Source of the DNA: Piezodorus guildinii
Taxonomy: Eukaryota; Arthropoda; Insecta; Hemiptera; Pentatomidae
Assembly: GCA_023052935.1 (NCBI GenBank)
Contig: CM041292.1
Location: forward strand, 89,883,169-89,947,168
Reading direction: 5' to 3'
Length of the DNA stretch: 64,000 nucleotides
Both the position numbers and the translations under genes were made by a program. The notes beneath the pieces were generated by a model that was not told the origin of the DNA, searched no databases, and saw only the letters and a list, made by a program, of their open reading frames with translations. Positions 22,501 to 35,159 of the stretch are shown here, piece after piece. Position 1 is the stretch's first letter, and each line of letters starts with the position of its first letter.

Positions 22501-23626
22501 CATTTTCGTATGACTTTTCGTTTTTGCGCTAGATTTACCACAAACGCACACACACAAACCTTTTTTCGGGACCTGGTTATTCAGACACAGGGGACCCAAT
22601 AATGTGCATATATGTTGAAAACTGGAATTTAAAAATTTTCACTATCGCATTACTTTCCCTTACTGTATATTTCATATATCGGAAAGTGAAAGTAAAAATA
22701 TGTCACTTATTTTTCATGAATGGACCCTAAGGTAAAAGACACACTTGGGAAACATCCAGCCTATATGAAGAGAGTAACCTTAAATGGAAGAAAGCCCAGT
22801 AAATTGTGCATGATGCCCATTAATACATATTTATATGTGCATAATCATCTAGGTAAAAAATGGCATGACAGAGTGGAGGAATGGCGTCCTATAAAATTGT
22901 CTTTATTCCAAATGCTTAAGTTATTCTCTTTCACATTTGTTTTTGAACTGGAGGTATTGCGAGTAACCTCCTGAATAATTTATAATAGACATTTTTCCAC
23001 CAATAGAATAAATAATAAGCTCTACAACATGCCTTTAAGGTATAGGTACAATTAAAAAAATTAGTTAAATCCAACTAAAACCAAACTACAAATCAACCAT
23101 TACACTATTGCTTCAGAATATTGATTTTGAATAAGTTTCCTTATCACTAGTCTGACCTATTAGACAATGATTTGATTAATTAGTTTTAAAAAATAAGGAA
23201 AAACATTTTATTAATGCCAAAGAGGTGCTTACATTTTCACTAATAGACACTTCATAAGAGATACAAATTTAAATTTTATTTAATATCCTTTGCGCTTAGA
23301 TTACCTGTATTTTTTCTGCAGTGTCCCTAAAATCATAACATCTGCCAGAACCGGTCTTTGCAAGAAAATCTTCGATTAAACGAATACCAATATTGTACCC
23401 CATTCGCTCCAATTGTTTATTTATATCCTCAACATTTTCATAGTCCTTCATTAGTTGAGACACCAAAGCCCCATATGTTAAAGTAAATAATTCTGAGTTC
23501 TATAAGAAAAAAATTCCATAAACAAAAGATAATATTCTTGATAATAGATAATATTATGAGTTAAAATAAAAACTTATTGGTACTGACCACTTTTTTGGAG
23601 TCCAATCTCGTCCCAGGTCTCGACAT
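19528..23626 (-). CDS. TRAPPC3: TRAPPC3 (BET3), TRAPP complex subunit 3; four exons, 178 aa
   Basis: Coding exons: 23588-23626, 23305-23499, 21689-21871, 19528-19647. All junctions are phase 0 with GT donors (gtcagt, gtaatc, gtaagt) and AG acceptors. The joined protein starts MSRPGTRLDSKKV and has 178 residues, against about 180 in human. Diagnostic family segments: NSELFTLTYGALV, KQLERMGYNIGIRLIEDFLA, GRCYDFRDTAEKI, NWSASGDEFSL, FVELPDHC, GVLRGALEMVQM and a C-terminus EDAIPAGED. Cys67 aligns with the acylated cysteine of BET3. TRAPPC3 is a core subunit of TRAPP complexes, the exchange factors for Rab1/Ypt1 in ER-Golgi and Golgi traffic, acting on cytosolic membrane faces. Introns are 88, 1433 and 2041 bp; the two long ones contain a TIR repeat and a LINE fragment. 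No breaks are seen and the gene looks functional. Confidence 0.95.
20030..20860 (+). pseudogene. LINE reverse transcriptase fragment in TRAPPC3 intron 3
   Basis: Plus strand, antisense to TRAPPC3. Segments: LNKVPSPSSGSDFRTISILS (near 20115-20175), LNPYQSDFRSG (near 20240), HTALLKIIQDL, LFDFSKAFDCINHSIFLSKL (near 20350-20410), SPGVPQGSSLSPTLF (20528-20572) and LNPAKTKAMLIGS (near 20750). Stops and a frameshift break it, and the YADD region is damaged. It ends in a long A run at about 20836-20860. CR1/Jockey-like by motif style. Confidence 0.85.
22040..22702 (-). mobile_element. TIR repeat family, copy D (in TRAPPC3 intron 2)
   Basis: Reversed copy. The start-type block GCATTACTTTCCCTTACTGT lies near 22646, and the terminal GGAAAGTGAAAGTAAAAA near 22681. 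The GT position is represented by ACGCACACACACAAACC near 22543. The other terminus is missing. Confidence 0.65.
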
Positions 23627-26182
23627 TGTATTTCGCGATTTCACTTAAAATTGGTTATTAAAAGATGAAGTAGTTGAAATTACCAGATCAATTGTGTCAC
23701 CTAAGACTGATATCTAGATTCTTAAAGTCTATTGATGATATACTAACTGGAGTACTCACATTCGCGAACGACTCACTTAATATTCGCTCCTTGATTAAAG
23801 TAAGTATGGATATTTATCTATTGGAACATTGAATCCTAACTTGGTTCTGCTTTTCTCTTTAGATTATAATTTTTGTTCCTAGAAAGATATTTGGACGATT
23901 ATTGATATGTTGATTAAATATAACTTCTTTATTTTACAGAAGATATTTTAATCTAACTTAAAACTCATAAAAACTAAAATCTAACAACGATCGTCCATGG
24001 TTGAATAAATCGGTGAAACTGGAATACTTAACCGTGATAGTAGGTTTACACTTCTATCAGGCGCAGTTGAGTGAAGCATGTAGAGGGTAATCCGGCCAAG
24101 CTTGTTCCTTGGTGCTTGCTAACATCCAGATCCGATTCATCCATGTATTTGCGTAAAACGCCGCATGAATGGGAAAAAAAAAGTGTTAGCATTATATTTA
24201 CCCTGTTGTGTCTAATTAGGTTCATTCCCACACCGTTATAGATCTGATAGAAGATGCTCAATACATTTACAAAGGCCAAAAATCGGACGTTGTACCGACA
24301 CGACTTCCAACAGAGGGTTGCGCGTTGAGAGAAAACAAAAGACATCTTAGATTCCTACGATTTCTTAAATAACCTATCAACTGGCGTTGGAAGCTTGTGG
24401 AATCTTACCAAGACATTGTTAAAACATCGACAGATGTCAATATCACTGCGAAAAGAAGATGGTTCATAGGCTGTGTCGGATAAGGACAACTGATTTTTCA
24501 ATACAATGGAAATAGATACACTCATAAAAATGATGCACACGAAGGATTAAAAACACAAGAAAAATTCCTACTTCCGAAAATTATTTAAACTTTTTTAAAA
24601 ATTAAAAAATAAGACTGGTTGACATAATTACTAATCGAAAAATAATAACTGACCATCAATTTTGTTTTTGTTCATCACTCTTCACAACATAAAGTCACTG
24701 ACTCCATTGCTGGAACGCTATGAACAAATAAAACATATAAACCTGAGGTATTTCTGGATATTGCTTAGTTATTTGCTCTGCTGCTGTACATAATGTATAC
24801 ACATGACATACCTACCTAATCCACGATTTTGACGCTGGCGATACTGCAATTTTAACAAACATGACAAACGCTTCAGTTCACAACACCACCTAATCATCAA
24901 AAGTAAAAATTAAACAGAAAATTAATACATTAAAATACTTACTCAACGTAAAAACCAAGACTAATGCCCAACAGATTTATGTTTCAGCGAAAAATTCTAA
25001 TTTAAAAAAAACTTCCATTAACCATTTAAAATATGAACTTTAAGACTTATAACTGCAGCTACTTGGTATGTGAACAACAAAATTCTACATGATGACTCAT
25101 AACAACCAACAATCGATCGACACATTCATAGAATTTAAGCCTATGAAGAGGTGCTGCTGAATACTATCCTTTTCCATACATAAAGTAAATTCATTTTATT
25201 TAAACATTTCTTTAGTAACTTACGGTAAGAATAAATCCGTTTAGAAGCTTACGCATTGACATTAACCAATGCCTTAAAAACCGGAAGGTTCTAAAGGAAA
25301 GGCCTACCATCTACCATAGCTTTTGAGTGAGATTACGTAGGGTATAGGACCTACATTGGATGGAAGAAGTAAACTACAAGAATAAAGGAGAAGAGGTTAC
25401 GATCGGCGGGACAAGTGGCATACAAAAATATAAATCCATAGGAAATAGATCAAGAGAATCAAGAAGGATGCTACGGAGTTCCACATAGTGAACTGGAGGA
25501 ACATCGCTTAAGATAAACAATGGTAAAATAATTTCATAGAGGAAGCTGAAGATCTCCAAGTTCAGTGAAATCCCGCAGGAAAAAAACAACTACAAATATT
25601 TTAGTCACAAGAGCTGAAACGGGGACTAAGTGAGGAAGGAATGGAACGTCACAGCAGGAGTATTTGAGAAACAGTTGCTTTAGTCTTAGCCGATTAAATA
25701 GTGCAAACTGTACCCTCCGAAAACCATAAAATATGATGATATATTGTTTACATGACCAGAACCGGTCCTGTTATATGACTCCAATACACAAAAGTCGAAG
25801 TACTACTAGGATCGCCTGAATTCCAAACAATTTATAAATAAGAATTATAGAATCACAGAATTGATTGAAGGTGAATATTAAGGAAGACATCACTGAGAAA
25901 TAGTAGTAAAAATAAGTAACAACTCTTTTAATTTCAATTTCTTGGAGTAACTTGGTTTATTTTAGACTATCGAGTTTCCCAAATTTAACACGGAATGGAG
26001 ATCGTCCATTAAAGCTACCGTTTGTAAAATATATTTTTAATAGATGTAGATCCCATACTTTCGAATTCCTACACATATGCTGCGTACAGGAGAGCACGAA
26101 ATACGGGATACATTTCTTGGCCCTGGTGTTAAGTTTAGACTAGAGTCTGAAGTGGCGCATGATCGAATACGTATATATATGA
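23627..26182. other. Upstream of TRAPPC3; no gene recognised
   Basis: Presumed TRAPPC3 promoter side. About 24040-24540 and 25370-25620 have higher complexity and short open frames on both strands, but no family motif I recognise. These may be old repeats. Confidence 0.35.
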
Positions 26183-26356
26183 TTTTTACTTTCACTTACT
26201 ATATATAGTAAGGGGAAGTACTGCGATCGTAAAAATTTTCGAATTCCAGTTTTCAACGGAAATACACGTTTTAGGGTCCCCTGAGTCCAAATAATCAATT
26301 CCCGCAAAAAGGTCTGTGTGTGTGTGTGCGTCTGTGTGTGTGCGTCTGTGTGTGTG

Positions 26357-26441
<85 letters not shown>

Positions 26442-27148
26442 TAACTCCCGGGCGGAAACGGTAAGTCCTATGAAACTGAAATTTCATATTTAAGACAACT
26501 ATACGCCCGAGACGTGACAAAACGTTTTTCATTAAAATGAGCTTACCAGAAGAGGCACTATACCATGCATTTTGCACCTTTTTTCGATTTTCTCGAAAAC
26601 GGTTCCGACGATTTTGATTAAACTCTCTATATCGATGTAAAATTTAATGGGCTTTAATATCGTGTAGGCTTTTGGATTTGGATAAAAATGGTGTGACAGG
26701 GCTTAAATGCCGATATTTTAAATTTTCTTTCCCTAAAGTACCTTTAATTTTGTAGATTCAATAATAATAACTAGATTATCTTGTTAAAGCTGATGAAAAA
26801 CAGGTAAATATATAAATTGAATAAATTCGATACCCAACTAAAGGAGAAAACAGAAAAAAATATTTTAATGCAATTTTTCTTTTAGATAAGATTTTAGAAA
26901 AAATATTATCTCATACACAAGCTTGTAAATGTTAAAAGAGAGTGATGAAATGAACATAAAACTAACTGATTATTTTAGATAATAATCTAATAGATTTTTT
27001 AATGAAACACATGTTTCTCTATAAATTCAATTTAATTAATTCCTTAATAGTTTCATGTATTTTTATCTCTAACTGTTTTTGAAAATTCTTTCATTGATTT
27101 TAAAAATGGATACAAGTGAAAGTCGTGTGTTGCGCGCACCAGTTTTTT
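26183..27148 (+). mobile_element. TIR repeat family, copy E with long (GT)n
   Basis: Full-length-looking. It starts TTTTTACTTTCACTTAC and ends AAGTGAAAGTCGTGTGTTGC followed by GCGCACCAG. The body is very close to copy A (GATATTTTAAATTTTCTT, ATTCGATACCCAACTAAAGG and so on). The GT tract is expanded to about 128 bases (26313-26440). No coding frame. Confidence 0.8.
26313..26440. repeat. (GT)n microsatellite inside TIR repeat copy E
   Basis: About 128 bases of GT with interspersed CT/CG/TT variants, at the same internal site where copies A and G hold 17-25 bases. Confidence 0.95.
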
Positions 27149-27149
27149 T

Positions 27150-29355
27150 TTTAAGATTATAAAACTTCGTAAAGGCGGAATACTCATTCAACTGTTTCAA
27201 AGTTCTTTATAGATAAATTCATCCGTTTATGCATTAATGGTCTTGTTTGGAAATTTTCTGATAATAAACTGCACTAATGTCCGAATATTTTGTAAATCAT
27301 TCATTTAATTCTTATTTAATTTATATTTAAACTCTACACTTATCCTTATTTACAAACATCTCCTTAGCGTAGATTAGTGATTCTTAACATTCTAAACTTT
27401 CATAAATCTATTCCCCATGATTACTTTTAAATTTCACTGTAGGATCAAAGGAAAAACCCCCATAAATTTAGGACTTCAACTAAGTTATCTCCGGGCCCAA
27501 GGATACTAGGTTCAAATCCTTGGAACCAATGTTTGTCAAATTTAATGACCTACAAATTTTATAGCAGAGAGGATGCCAGTTCTTGTGATGGCTCACATGA
27601 TGAGTCGAAGCTTGAATGATGGGTTTTTAAGCAAATTGAATAGACCGTTAATAAAATTATAAACGATTTGATCCTGATTATTCCTTTAACATAATCTTTT
27701 CTATTAGGCGTGGAAGTTATTTGGATCCTGAAATTGGAAGTTATTTGGTCTCGAAGTAGTATAAATATGGCCTTGTATTTGTGGAAAACCTAGTAGTTGT
27801 AAGATCCTGAACGATCACCGATAACGTCTGTGAGTAAAACGGGGTACCAAACAAATAAGAAAAATATTTGCATATGTATGTTGTTGTTTTTTTTCTTCTA
27901 TGTTATCTTTTTTACTTTTATTTTTTTTTTTTATATAACTATGCTATGGATGTTAAATGGTTTGTTTATTACTTAATACTCTTGAATTGACACTATAATA
28001 TTTCACAAAATAACACTTCTCAATGTATTGATTTAATGCTAGGAACCGATTGATAGCAGAACGCTCTGTGGGCACCATTTAAAACTTGTTTTCCTCCCTT
28101 CCCAGAGCATATCTCTTAGTAACAGTGTTGCTAGGTGTTGGTTCAATATTGTGGTACGTTATATTTCTCATTTGGTAGTTGGAAACAGCCTGAATTGAAA
28201 CAGGTGAGATCGGAATTGCTTATATGAAGAATTTCGGTTTCATTACAACTCTGAAATAAATTGATTTTTTATACAAATGTATAATTCCATTATATGTTAA
28301 ACTCTTTTATATAGTAGTAGTGCATATTTATCAATTTTTTTTTAATGTTGCTCTTTAAGTGTTCTATCTAATATATAATTGTAAAGATATTGCTGATATT
28401 CGATATTGAGCATACATATCATGTCACTGTTGTTTTTGCAAAAGATTCAATTACGTTGGTGGAAATAAATAAAGAATGATCTCTAGAGCTTACTATTTGA
28501 CATTATTTGGGTTTTATTTATTTATGTAGGCAAACCGATAAGTTTGATAAATAATTATTTAACTCAAATAAATATGTACTAAATATCTTATTAAATGTTA
28601 ATGTTCATTGTAAAGATGTCTATTATTGTTATATACTGATGTTGAATTTTCTTTTAAAAGGCAGAATATTTTTTTCCCTAATGTATTTCGACATTCATAA
28701 AATCCAAGTTATTACAATGACGACTTGAGGCACTATAGAATAGTTTATTTAATTTGATTTAGTTAATTAATAGTTTGCCTATTTCTTCCTAAGTAGTTCA
28801 TTGTTATTTTATAATATAAAGGAAATTCATGTCTCAAAAATGCAGTCCTTTTAAGATATCACACTAAAAAGACAAATTTATCATTAAAAACGTGTATTGG
28901 AAAAACGTTAGGACTAAAAGAAATAACAATATCTTAAAAAACAAAAATCTACTCATTAATGACGGAGATTAAAGATAAAATTGAACATTTGGTACAATTA
29001 ATCCTGCTATTTGTGTATTGCGTCACATTTTGGGTGATTCTAGGAAAAAGCTCAAATTATTGATTTGACTTACCTCTAAAGTTCGTTTAAAATTATTGAA
29101 ATGGAATTAAAGAAAGACTTTTCTATTTATGATGAGCCAGACTTTATTGAAGAAGTATTGCTAACCTAAAACTACATGCATTTTATTATATGTGGTTCCG
29201 GTTTTTTAATCCCTGCACCGCCAACTGGTCCACAACAATTTTTTTAATTGCTCATTTAAACTCAAGAATACCATTGTATAGAGAAAATCAGCCATACTAC
29301 ATTGGTTGGTAGTGAAAATTTTATGTTAACAATTTTGGTTAGCTTAACTTCATCT
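27150..29355. other. AT-rich intergenic DNA
   Basis: No gene recognised. A tRNA-like B box GGTTCAAATCC is at 27509-27519. A denser block at about 28040-28215 ends in a donor-like CAG|GTGAGA. Both are discussed as findings. Confidence 0.4.
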
Positions 29356-29359
29356 GTAA

Positions 29360-30135
29360 GAAATATATTTTTTTAAAAATCATTTTATTGGTATTTACAA
29401 CTGTTTTTACAAAAATACATCAAGTAAATGTGATGTGTTATATAATGCAATGACATGATATACATGTAGAGAAGCTTCCCACATTGGAAGCACTCTAAAC
29501 CTATTCTAAACTAGAAGGTCCCGTGGCCATTTCCTTTTCAGGCGCCTCGGAGGATTATCCGGAATTGATGAGGAAGAAAGGATTGAAACTAGTGGGTTAG
29601 AGTGCGAATGGAGTTTGTCATGAAAGGATTGATACCTGGTCCGGGCCAAATCAGTAACAAAGGGAACATTAAGGTCTTTATGGATTGTAAGGATTGGATG
29701 CGGGAAGAATTTGATGGTTTAGTAAAGCCCCAAAGCTCAACTCCGTAAGTCTAGATTGGTCTTATAATAGTCATGTAGATGAGCCTTTTGTAGCTCAGAG
29801 GAAGGTTTGACCGTTTGTCTAGTAATTGTTGAAGCAGCCTAAAGCGGCGAGCAGTTTCTTGTCGTTTTAGTCGTGTATGTGGATTCCAAGTTAGACGTTT
29901 GTCAAGATGAAGTCCTAAGTATCGGATCTGTTCAACAGGAGCTAGTTGAGTGTTGTTAAAGGATACTGTAGTGCAGGAAGTCAAAGGTTTGCGACGAAGG
30001 TTAAAGGTTATTTGATGGGATTTGTAGGAATTTATTTTTATTCTCCAGTTCTGACACCATACTTCTAGGTCTTTGATGTGGGCTTGAAGGGTATTTGAGG
30101 CAACAAATGGATCTTTATGAACTGATAACACGCAG
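29360..30135 (-). pseudogene. Jockey-type LINE, 5'-truncated copy with 3' end
   Basis: The minus strand encodes VHKDPFVASNTLQAHIKDLE, WCQNWRIKINSYKSHQITF, then RYLGLHLDKRLTWNPHTR and the rest of the RT thumb (29751-30131). It then runs through a C-terminus ending RRLKRKWPRD near 29530, and a 3' UTR with AATAAA at 29384-29389 and an adjacent A-rich tail. Same family as the piece at 1-1660. The abrupt end near 30135 is typical 5' truncation. Confidence 0.85.
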
Positions 30136-30261
30136 GTGTTAAGAAATATAAAAATTTAAAACAAAGAGTCAGACATAACGATCAAGCATTATAGTATATT
30201 GTGAATGGAAGCGATTAGAATTAATCATAAACAAATAAGGTACTGGAACTCTGATATGAAT

Positions 30262-30945
30262 TATTAGGTTGTTCGGGAAATAATTCACGATTTTAGGTTT
30301 TTCATTAAATATTCCCCTATATAATAAGCTGTTTAATTTTTTTAGATTATTCATTTGTATGAATATCAATACTTTTCCAAAATAATATGTTTTTTTTACT
30401 TCTGTAGCATTTGGAAATAATTTAGTATTTGCCTTGAAATCAAAGCTTGGTTTTCATCATCACCATTATCATAGCTTAGAGAGAGGATGCCCTCTGTAGA
30501 ACTTGGACCACATGCCTCTCTCCTGAACCAACTCTCTTCTCCACTTCAAATCTAGCCCACGCTTCCTGAATGCCTCTTGTACACCTTCCTCCCAGGCGGA
30601 ACGAGGTCTCCTTCGAGGCGTTCTCACCTATACTTGTGCCTTATGGGCCATCCTGGCAGTCTTACCCGGATTCATTCTAAGATTTCCCAACCAATCTCAA
30701 TTTACTTTTCTACAGAATGGTTTCAAGCGGCTTTGAAAAAAAGTTGTGTCCCTATTAATTAAACTATCGACAAAAAAACAACTACAGCCGTATGACATTT
30801 TATCTCGCATTTATGCGGAACCATCAACGATTCGTTTCTGTCCAGAATTGTTACTCGTGATGAAAAGTGGATCTTCTACTATAACAGCAGACATTCTGTA
30901 CAATGGATCGATAAAGGAGAAGCATCACGACATTTTTAAAAAATA
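30262..30945 (+). pseudogene. Mariner transposase remnant, split by a LINE piece
   Basis: 30829-30942 encodes RIVTRDEKWIFYYNSRHSV, then QWIDKGEASRHF, the first catalytic Asp region of mariner (DD34D) transposases. Sequence at about 30264-30290 (TTAGGTTGTTCGGGAAATAA) resembles a mariner inverted-repeat start. An RTE-like fragment separates the two. The right half is lost into an (AT)n tract at 30950. Confidence 0.65.
30455..30715 (-). pseudogene. RTE-like LINE 3' end
   Basis: On the minus strand the translation reads RLGWLGNLRMNPGKTARMAH, then TPRRRPRSAWEEGVQEAFRK, the common C-terminal W.G..(R/M)...GRPR..W.D pattern of RTE-like ORF2 proteins. It ends with an ATGATGATG-type short tandem tail (30455-30475). 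Assignment is by motif only. Confidence 0.5.
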
Positions 30946-30949
30946 CTTA

Positions 30950-32470
<1,521 letters not shown>

Positions 32471-32569
<99 letters not shown>

Positions 32570-32570
32570 T

Positions 32571-32654
<84 letters not shown>
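32471..32654. repeat. (CA)n(TA)n microsatellite
   Basis: CA repeats 32471-32492 followed by TA repeats to 32654. Confidence 0.95.
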
Positions 32655-32657
<3 letters not shown>

Positions 32658-32743
32658 TGAACCCGCCTCTGCTTCACCACGGGTGTTATGAAAATGAGTT
32701 TTAAAAATTGGTCATAAAAAAAAAAAAAGTCACGTTATAATAA

Positions 32744-32750
<7 letters not shown>

Positions 32751-32837
<87 letters not shown>

Positions 32838-32840
32838 GAT
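32751..32840. repeat. (AT)n(GA)n microsatellite
   Basis: AT to about 32802, then GA to about 32840. Confidence 0.95.
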
Positions 32841-33540
32841 CCTTTTTTGTTTTGAAAATTGAGCCAGGAAGCTAAACTAATATTATCGGTGAAAAATAAA
32901 ACAAAAACATTTAAAGAAATAAAAATATGTAATGTATGCGTGGCATATTTTAAGATTATTCTATGGCTGTTCTTCCGGTAGTTCAATGAACAATCGTTGT
33001 ATACATACATTAGTTTATGTATTTAATCTTAATATTAAAAGATGGAATGCAAACAGATGGATTTTAAATACTTTAAAATCACGATATTTGATCCACAATA
33101 TCTAATTTTTTGCAGATTCTCTATCATTTAAAACAAAATTTTACACCTCTGAATTTAATCTTGCCGAAGTATGATGTGGGGTATTTATTGGGCAGTTATT
33201 TCATACTAATCTTTATTGAAACATAACTTGAAAAACTCAGTGCGGGCACGGAAGAAAGCACATTCTTTCAGGTTCCGAAATTATTTATTAAGTGTTTTAC
33301 ACTATATTTTTGGAGGATATCACTCATAATTAAAATTTTGGAGACAATTCTTAAACGAGGAAAAGTTACCTTATAGTTACAATGTAACAAAACATTCAAC
33401 ACGATACTATATTCGTCGTTTAGATCTGCTAAACCCTCACAACCTTTCAATATTGCGGCTTCTGTATATCCTCTGCTCCTTGTCTAGCCTTAAATTTATG
33501 TGAATAAAATATTAATCAAAATTTTTTGATTTGGGTTTAC
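32841..33540. other. AT-rich spacer
   Basis: No recognisable element or gene. Confidence 0.4.
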
Positions 33541-33798
33541 CTGCAATGCAGTGGCTAGCATAATAGCCTTCAATATCCATGGTTTCAACAAACCTGGTTG
33601 ATGGCCCTAAGATATATAATATATAGGAGTAAACAATTATTAATTATGCCGTCCTTCGGAATGGGCGTAAAATGGTGGTTCCGTGATTTCGTACAATGTC
33701 AGGTAGTCGTTAAAGAACCCTATCCTAATAAAACCTGGATAGGCAAATTTTAGAACTGCTACTGTAGCATCGTCCGATTAGCCACAGTAGCATAAAGT
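33541..33798 (+). repeat. tRNA-derived SINE, family 2, copy 1
   Basis: The head GCAGTGGCTAGCATAATAGC resembles a tRNA A-box region, followed by a degenerate B box. The body shares CCGTCCTTCGGA, AATGTCAGGTAGTCGTTAAA, CCTATCCTAATAAAACCTGG and GTCCGATTAGCCACAGTAGC with copies at 37.6 and 57.2 kb. Confidence 0.75.
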
Positions 33799-34019
33799 GA
33801 CATGAAATGAATAAACAATAAGCATCTGTTGAATTAACAACTTCGTAGCCAAGAAATAGATAATCAAGACTAAATAAGTAAATATTAGCTATTTATTTCG
33901 CGATTATATCAGCAAAGTCTTCGATTTTTTAAAACATTTATAATTAGTATGTGTACCCTCTTAGTAAACCTTACAGTGATGTGCTTGTTGGAAACATTAA
34001 ATAAAATTAGAATTTGCCA

Positions 34020-34740
34020 CAATTACTCCGAGAGGTTTGAAACAAGAAGACTCTCTTTCACCTGTTTTATTTAATTTCGGTAGAATATGTCATAGAAAAG
34101 GTGATATTGACATATCAGAGCTTACGTTTGAGCACGTAGGGAAATTTAAGTATTTAGGTTTAGAAAAAATGAAATCCAGGTGGAAATAAAGTCCCTGTTA
34201 AGGAAGCAAATGCCTGTTATTATTCAGTTACCAAATTACTTAGTTCGAGACTTCTGTCAAGAAACTTGAAGGTGAGGATTTATTATAATTCCTACAACGG
34301 CTCTTTACGGATGTGAAACGTGACCGCTTACTTTTAAGGATAAACAACGCTTTCAGGTTTTGGAAAATAATATGCTACGTAAAACATAGGAATAAGGCCA
34401 CTGGGTAATTCAGAAGGTTGCATAACGCGGAATCACGTAGCTTGTACCTGTGAGTGTAATTGAGTAGCTCGCATCGTGGAGACCCAAATGGACGTTGTTG
34501 CTGGGCTCAATGAAGAACGAATTTCGATACGAAAAATTGGTTGAAGCTGAACCGACTGGTAGGCGTCCGTCAGACTACCGAAAGGTAGGCCAAAGCTTCT
34601 TTGGGAGGATTGTGTTAAATCTGATCTCGGGGCTTGAGCTTGAACGGTGATCATTTGACGAATCTCTGTAGGCAGTGTTTAATGGCATCGGTATCGAACC
34701 TTCGGTCTCGGTTGGCCTAATATTATTATTATTATTTTCC
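34020..34740 (+). pseudogene. RTE-type LINE ORF2 remnant
   Basis: Scattered frames encode RGLKQEDSLSPVLFNF (near 34040-34080, the RT 'GLKQGDPLSP' box), then GKFKYLGLE, ACYYSVTKLLSSRLLS and RNLKVRIYYN (near 34210-34285). A degraded YGCETW region and RLPKGRPKLLWEDCVKSDL follow near 34570-34625. It ends in a (TTA)n tail at 34722-34737. This block order is that of RTE-clade elements. Heavily mutated. Confidence 0.75.
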
Positions 34741-34919
34741 TCTTAGTAAAGAACACTACATTATGCAACATCATTCTGAGGCGTGTTGAGACTTAAACAA
34801 AAATAGAGAAACAGCTATGATTTCTATAACTTTCCGAAACCATTCGATTCCTTCTTGATTGCACAGAATAGGTTAATACGTGTACACGTAGTATCGCTCA
34901 TTCCGTTTCTAAATAAAAT

Positions 34920-35158
34920 GAGCATAGCCATACAGATTTGTGGAAAGTACTCTTCAACTCACATGTGGGGTGCCACAAGGAACCGTGTTATCTCCGATTC
35001 TTTTCTCAATATACACTGCGGACATAGTGGGCCATAAATATCAGAAAACAACTATCGCAGATGATATTGCTATACATAGTAGCACCTACTTATACTATCG
35101 CACCTACCTGCTGCACCACTTGATACTATCTCAAACACTACATTACTGCTTAGAATAA
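34920..35158 (+). pseudogene. LINE reverse transcriptase fragment
   Basis: Encodes LTCGVPQGTVLSPILFSIYT then TTIADDIAIHSS, the RT GVPQGS and (Y)ADD boxes, over about 60 codons. Jockey-like in style. The flanks have lost the frame. Confidence 0.8.
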
Positions 35159-35159
35159 A

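Noticed and set aside
24046..24540. Two minus-strand frames upstream of TRAPPC3
   Set aside because: No motif, atypical composition and no splice sites linking them to TRAPPC3; not reported as a gene.
26140..26577. 145-codon minus-strand frame rich in HTHT repeats
   Set aside because: It is the translation of the (GT)n tract and the TIR repeat body; the same frame occurs in copy A. Not a gene.
32655..32735. CCCG...CGGG hairpin after the (TA)n tract, suggestive of a Helitron 3' end
   Set aside because: No CTRR end, no 5' partner and no Rep/helicase frame; one short hairpin is not enough.
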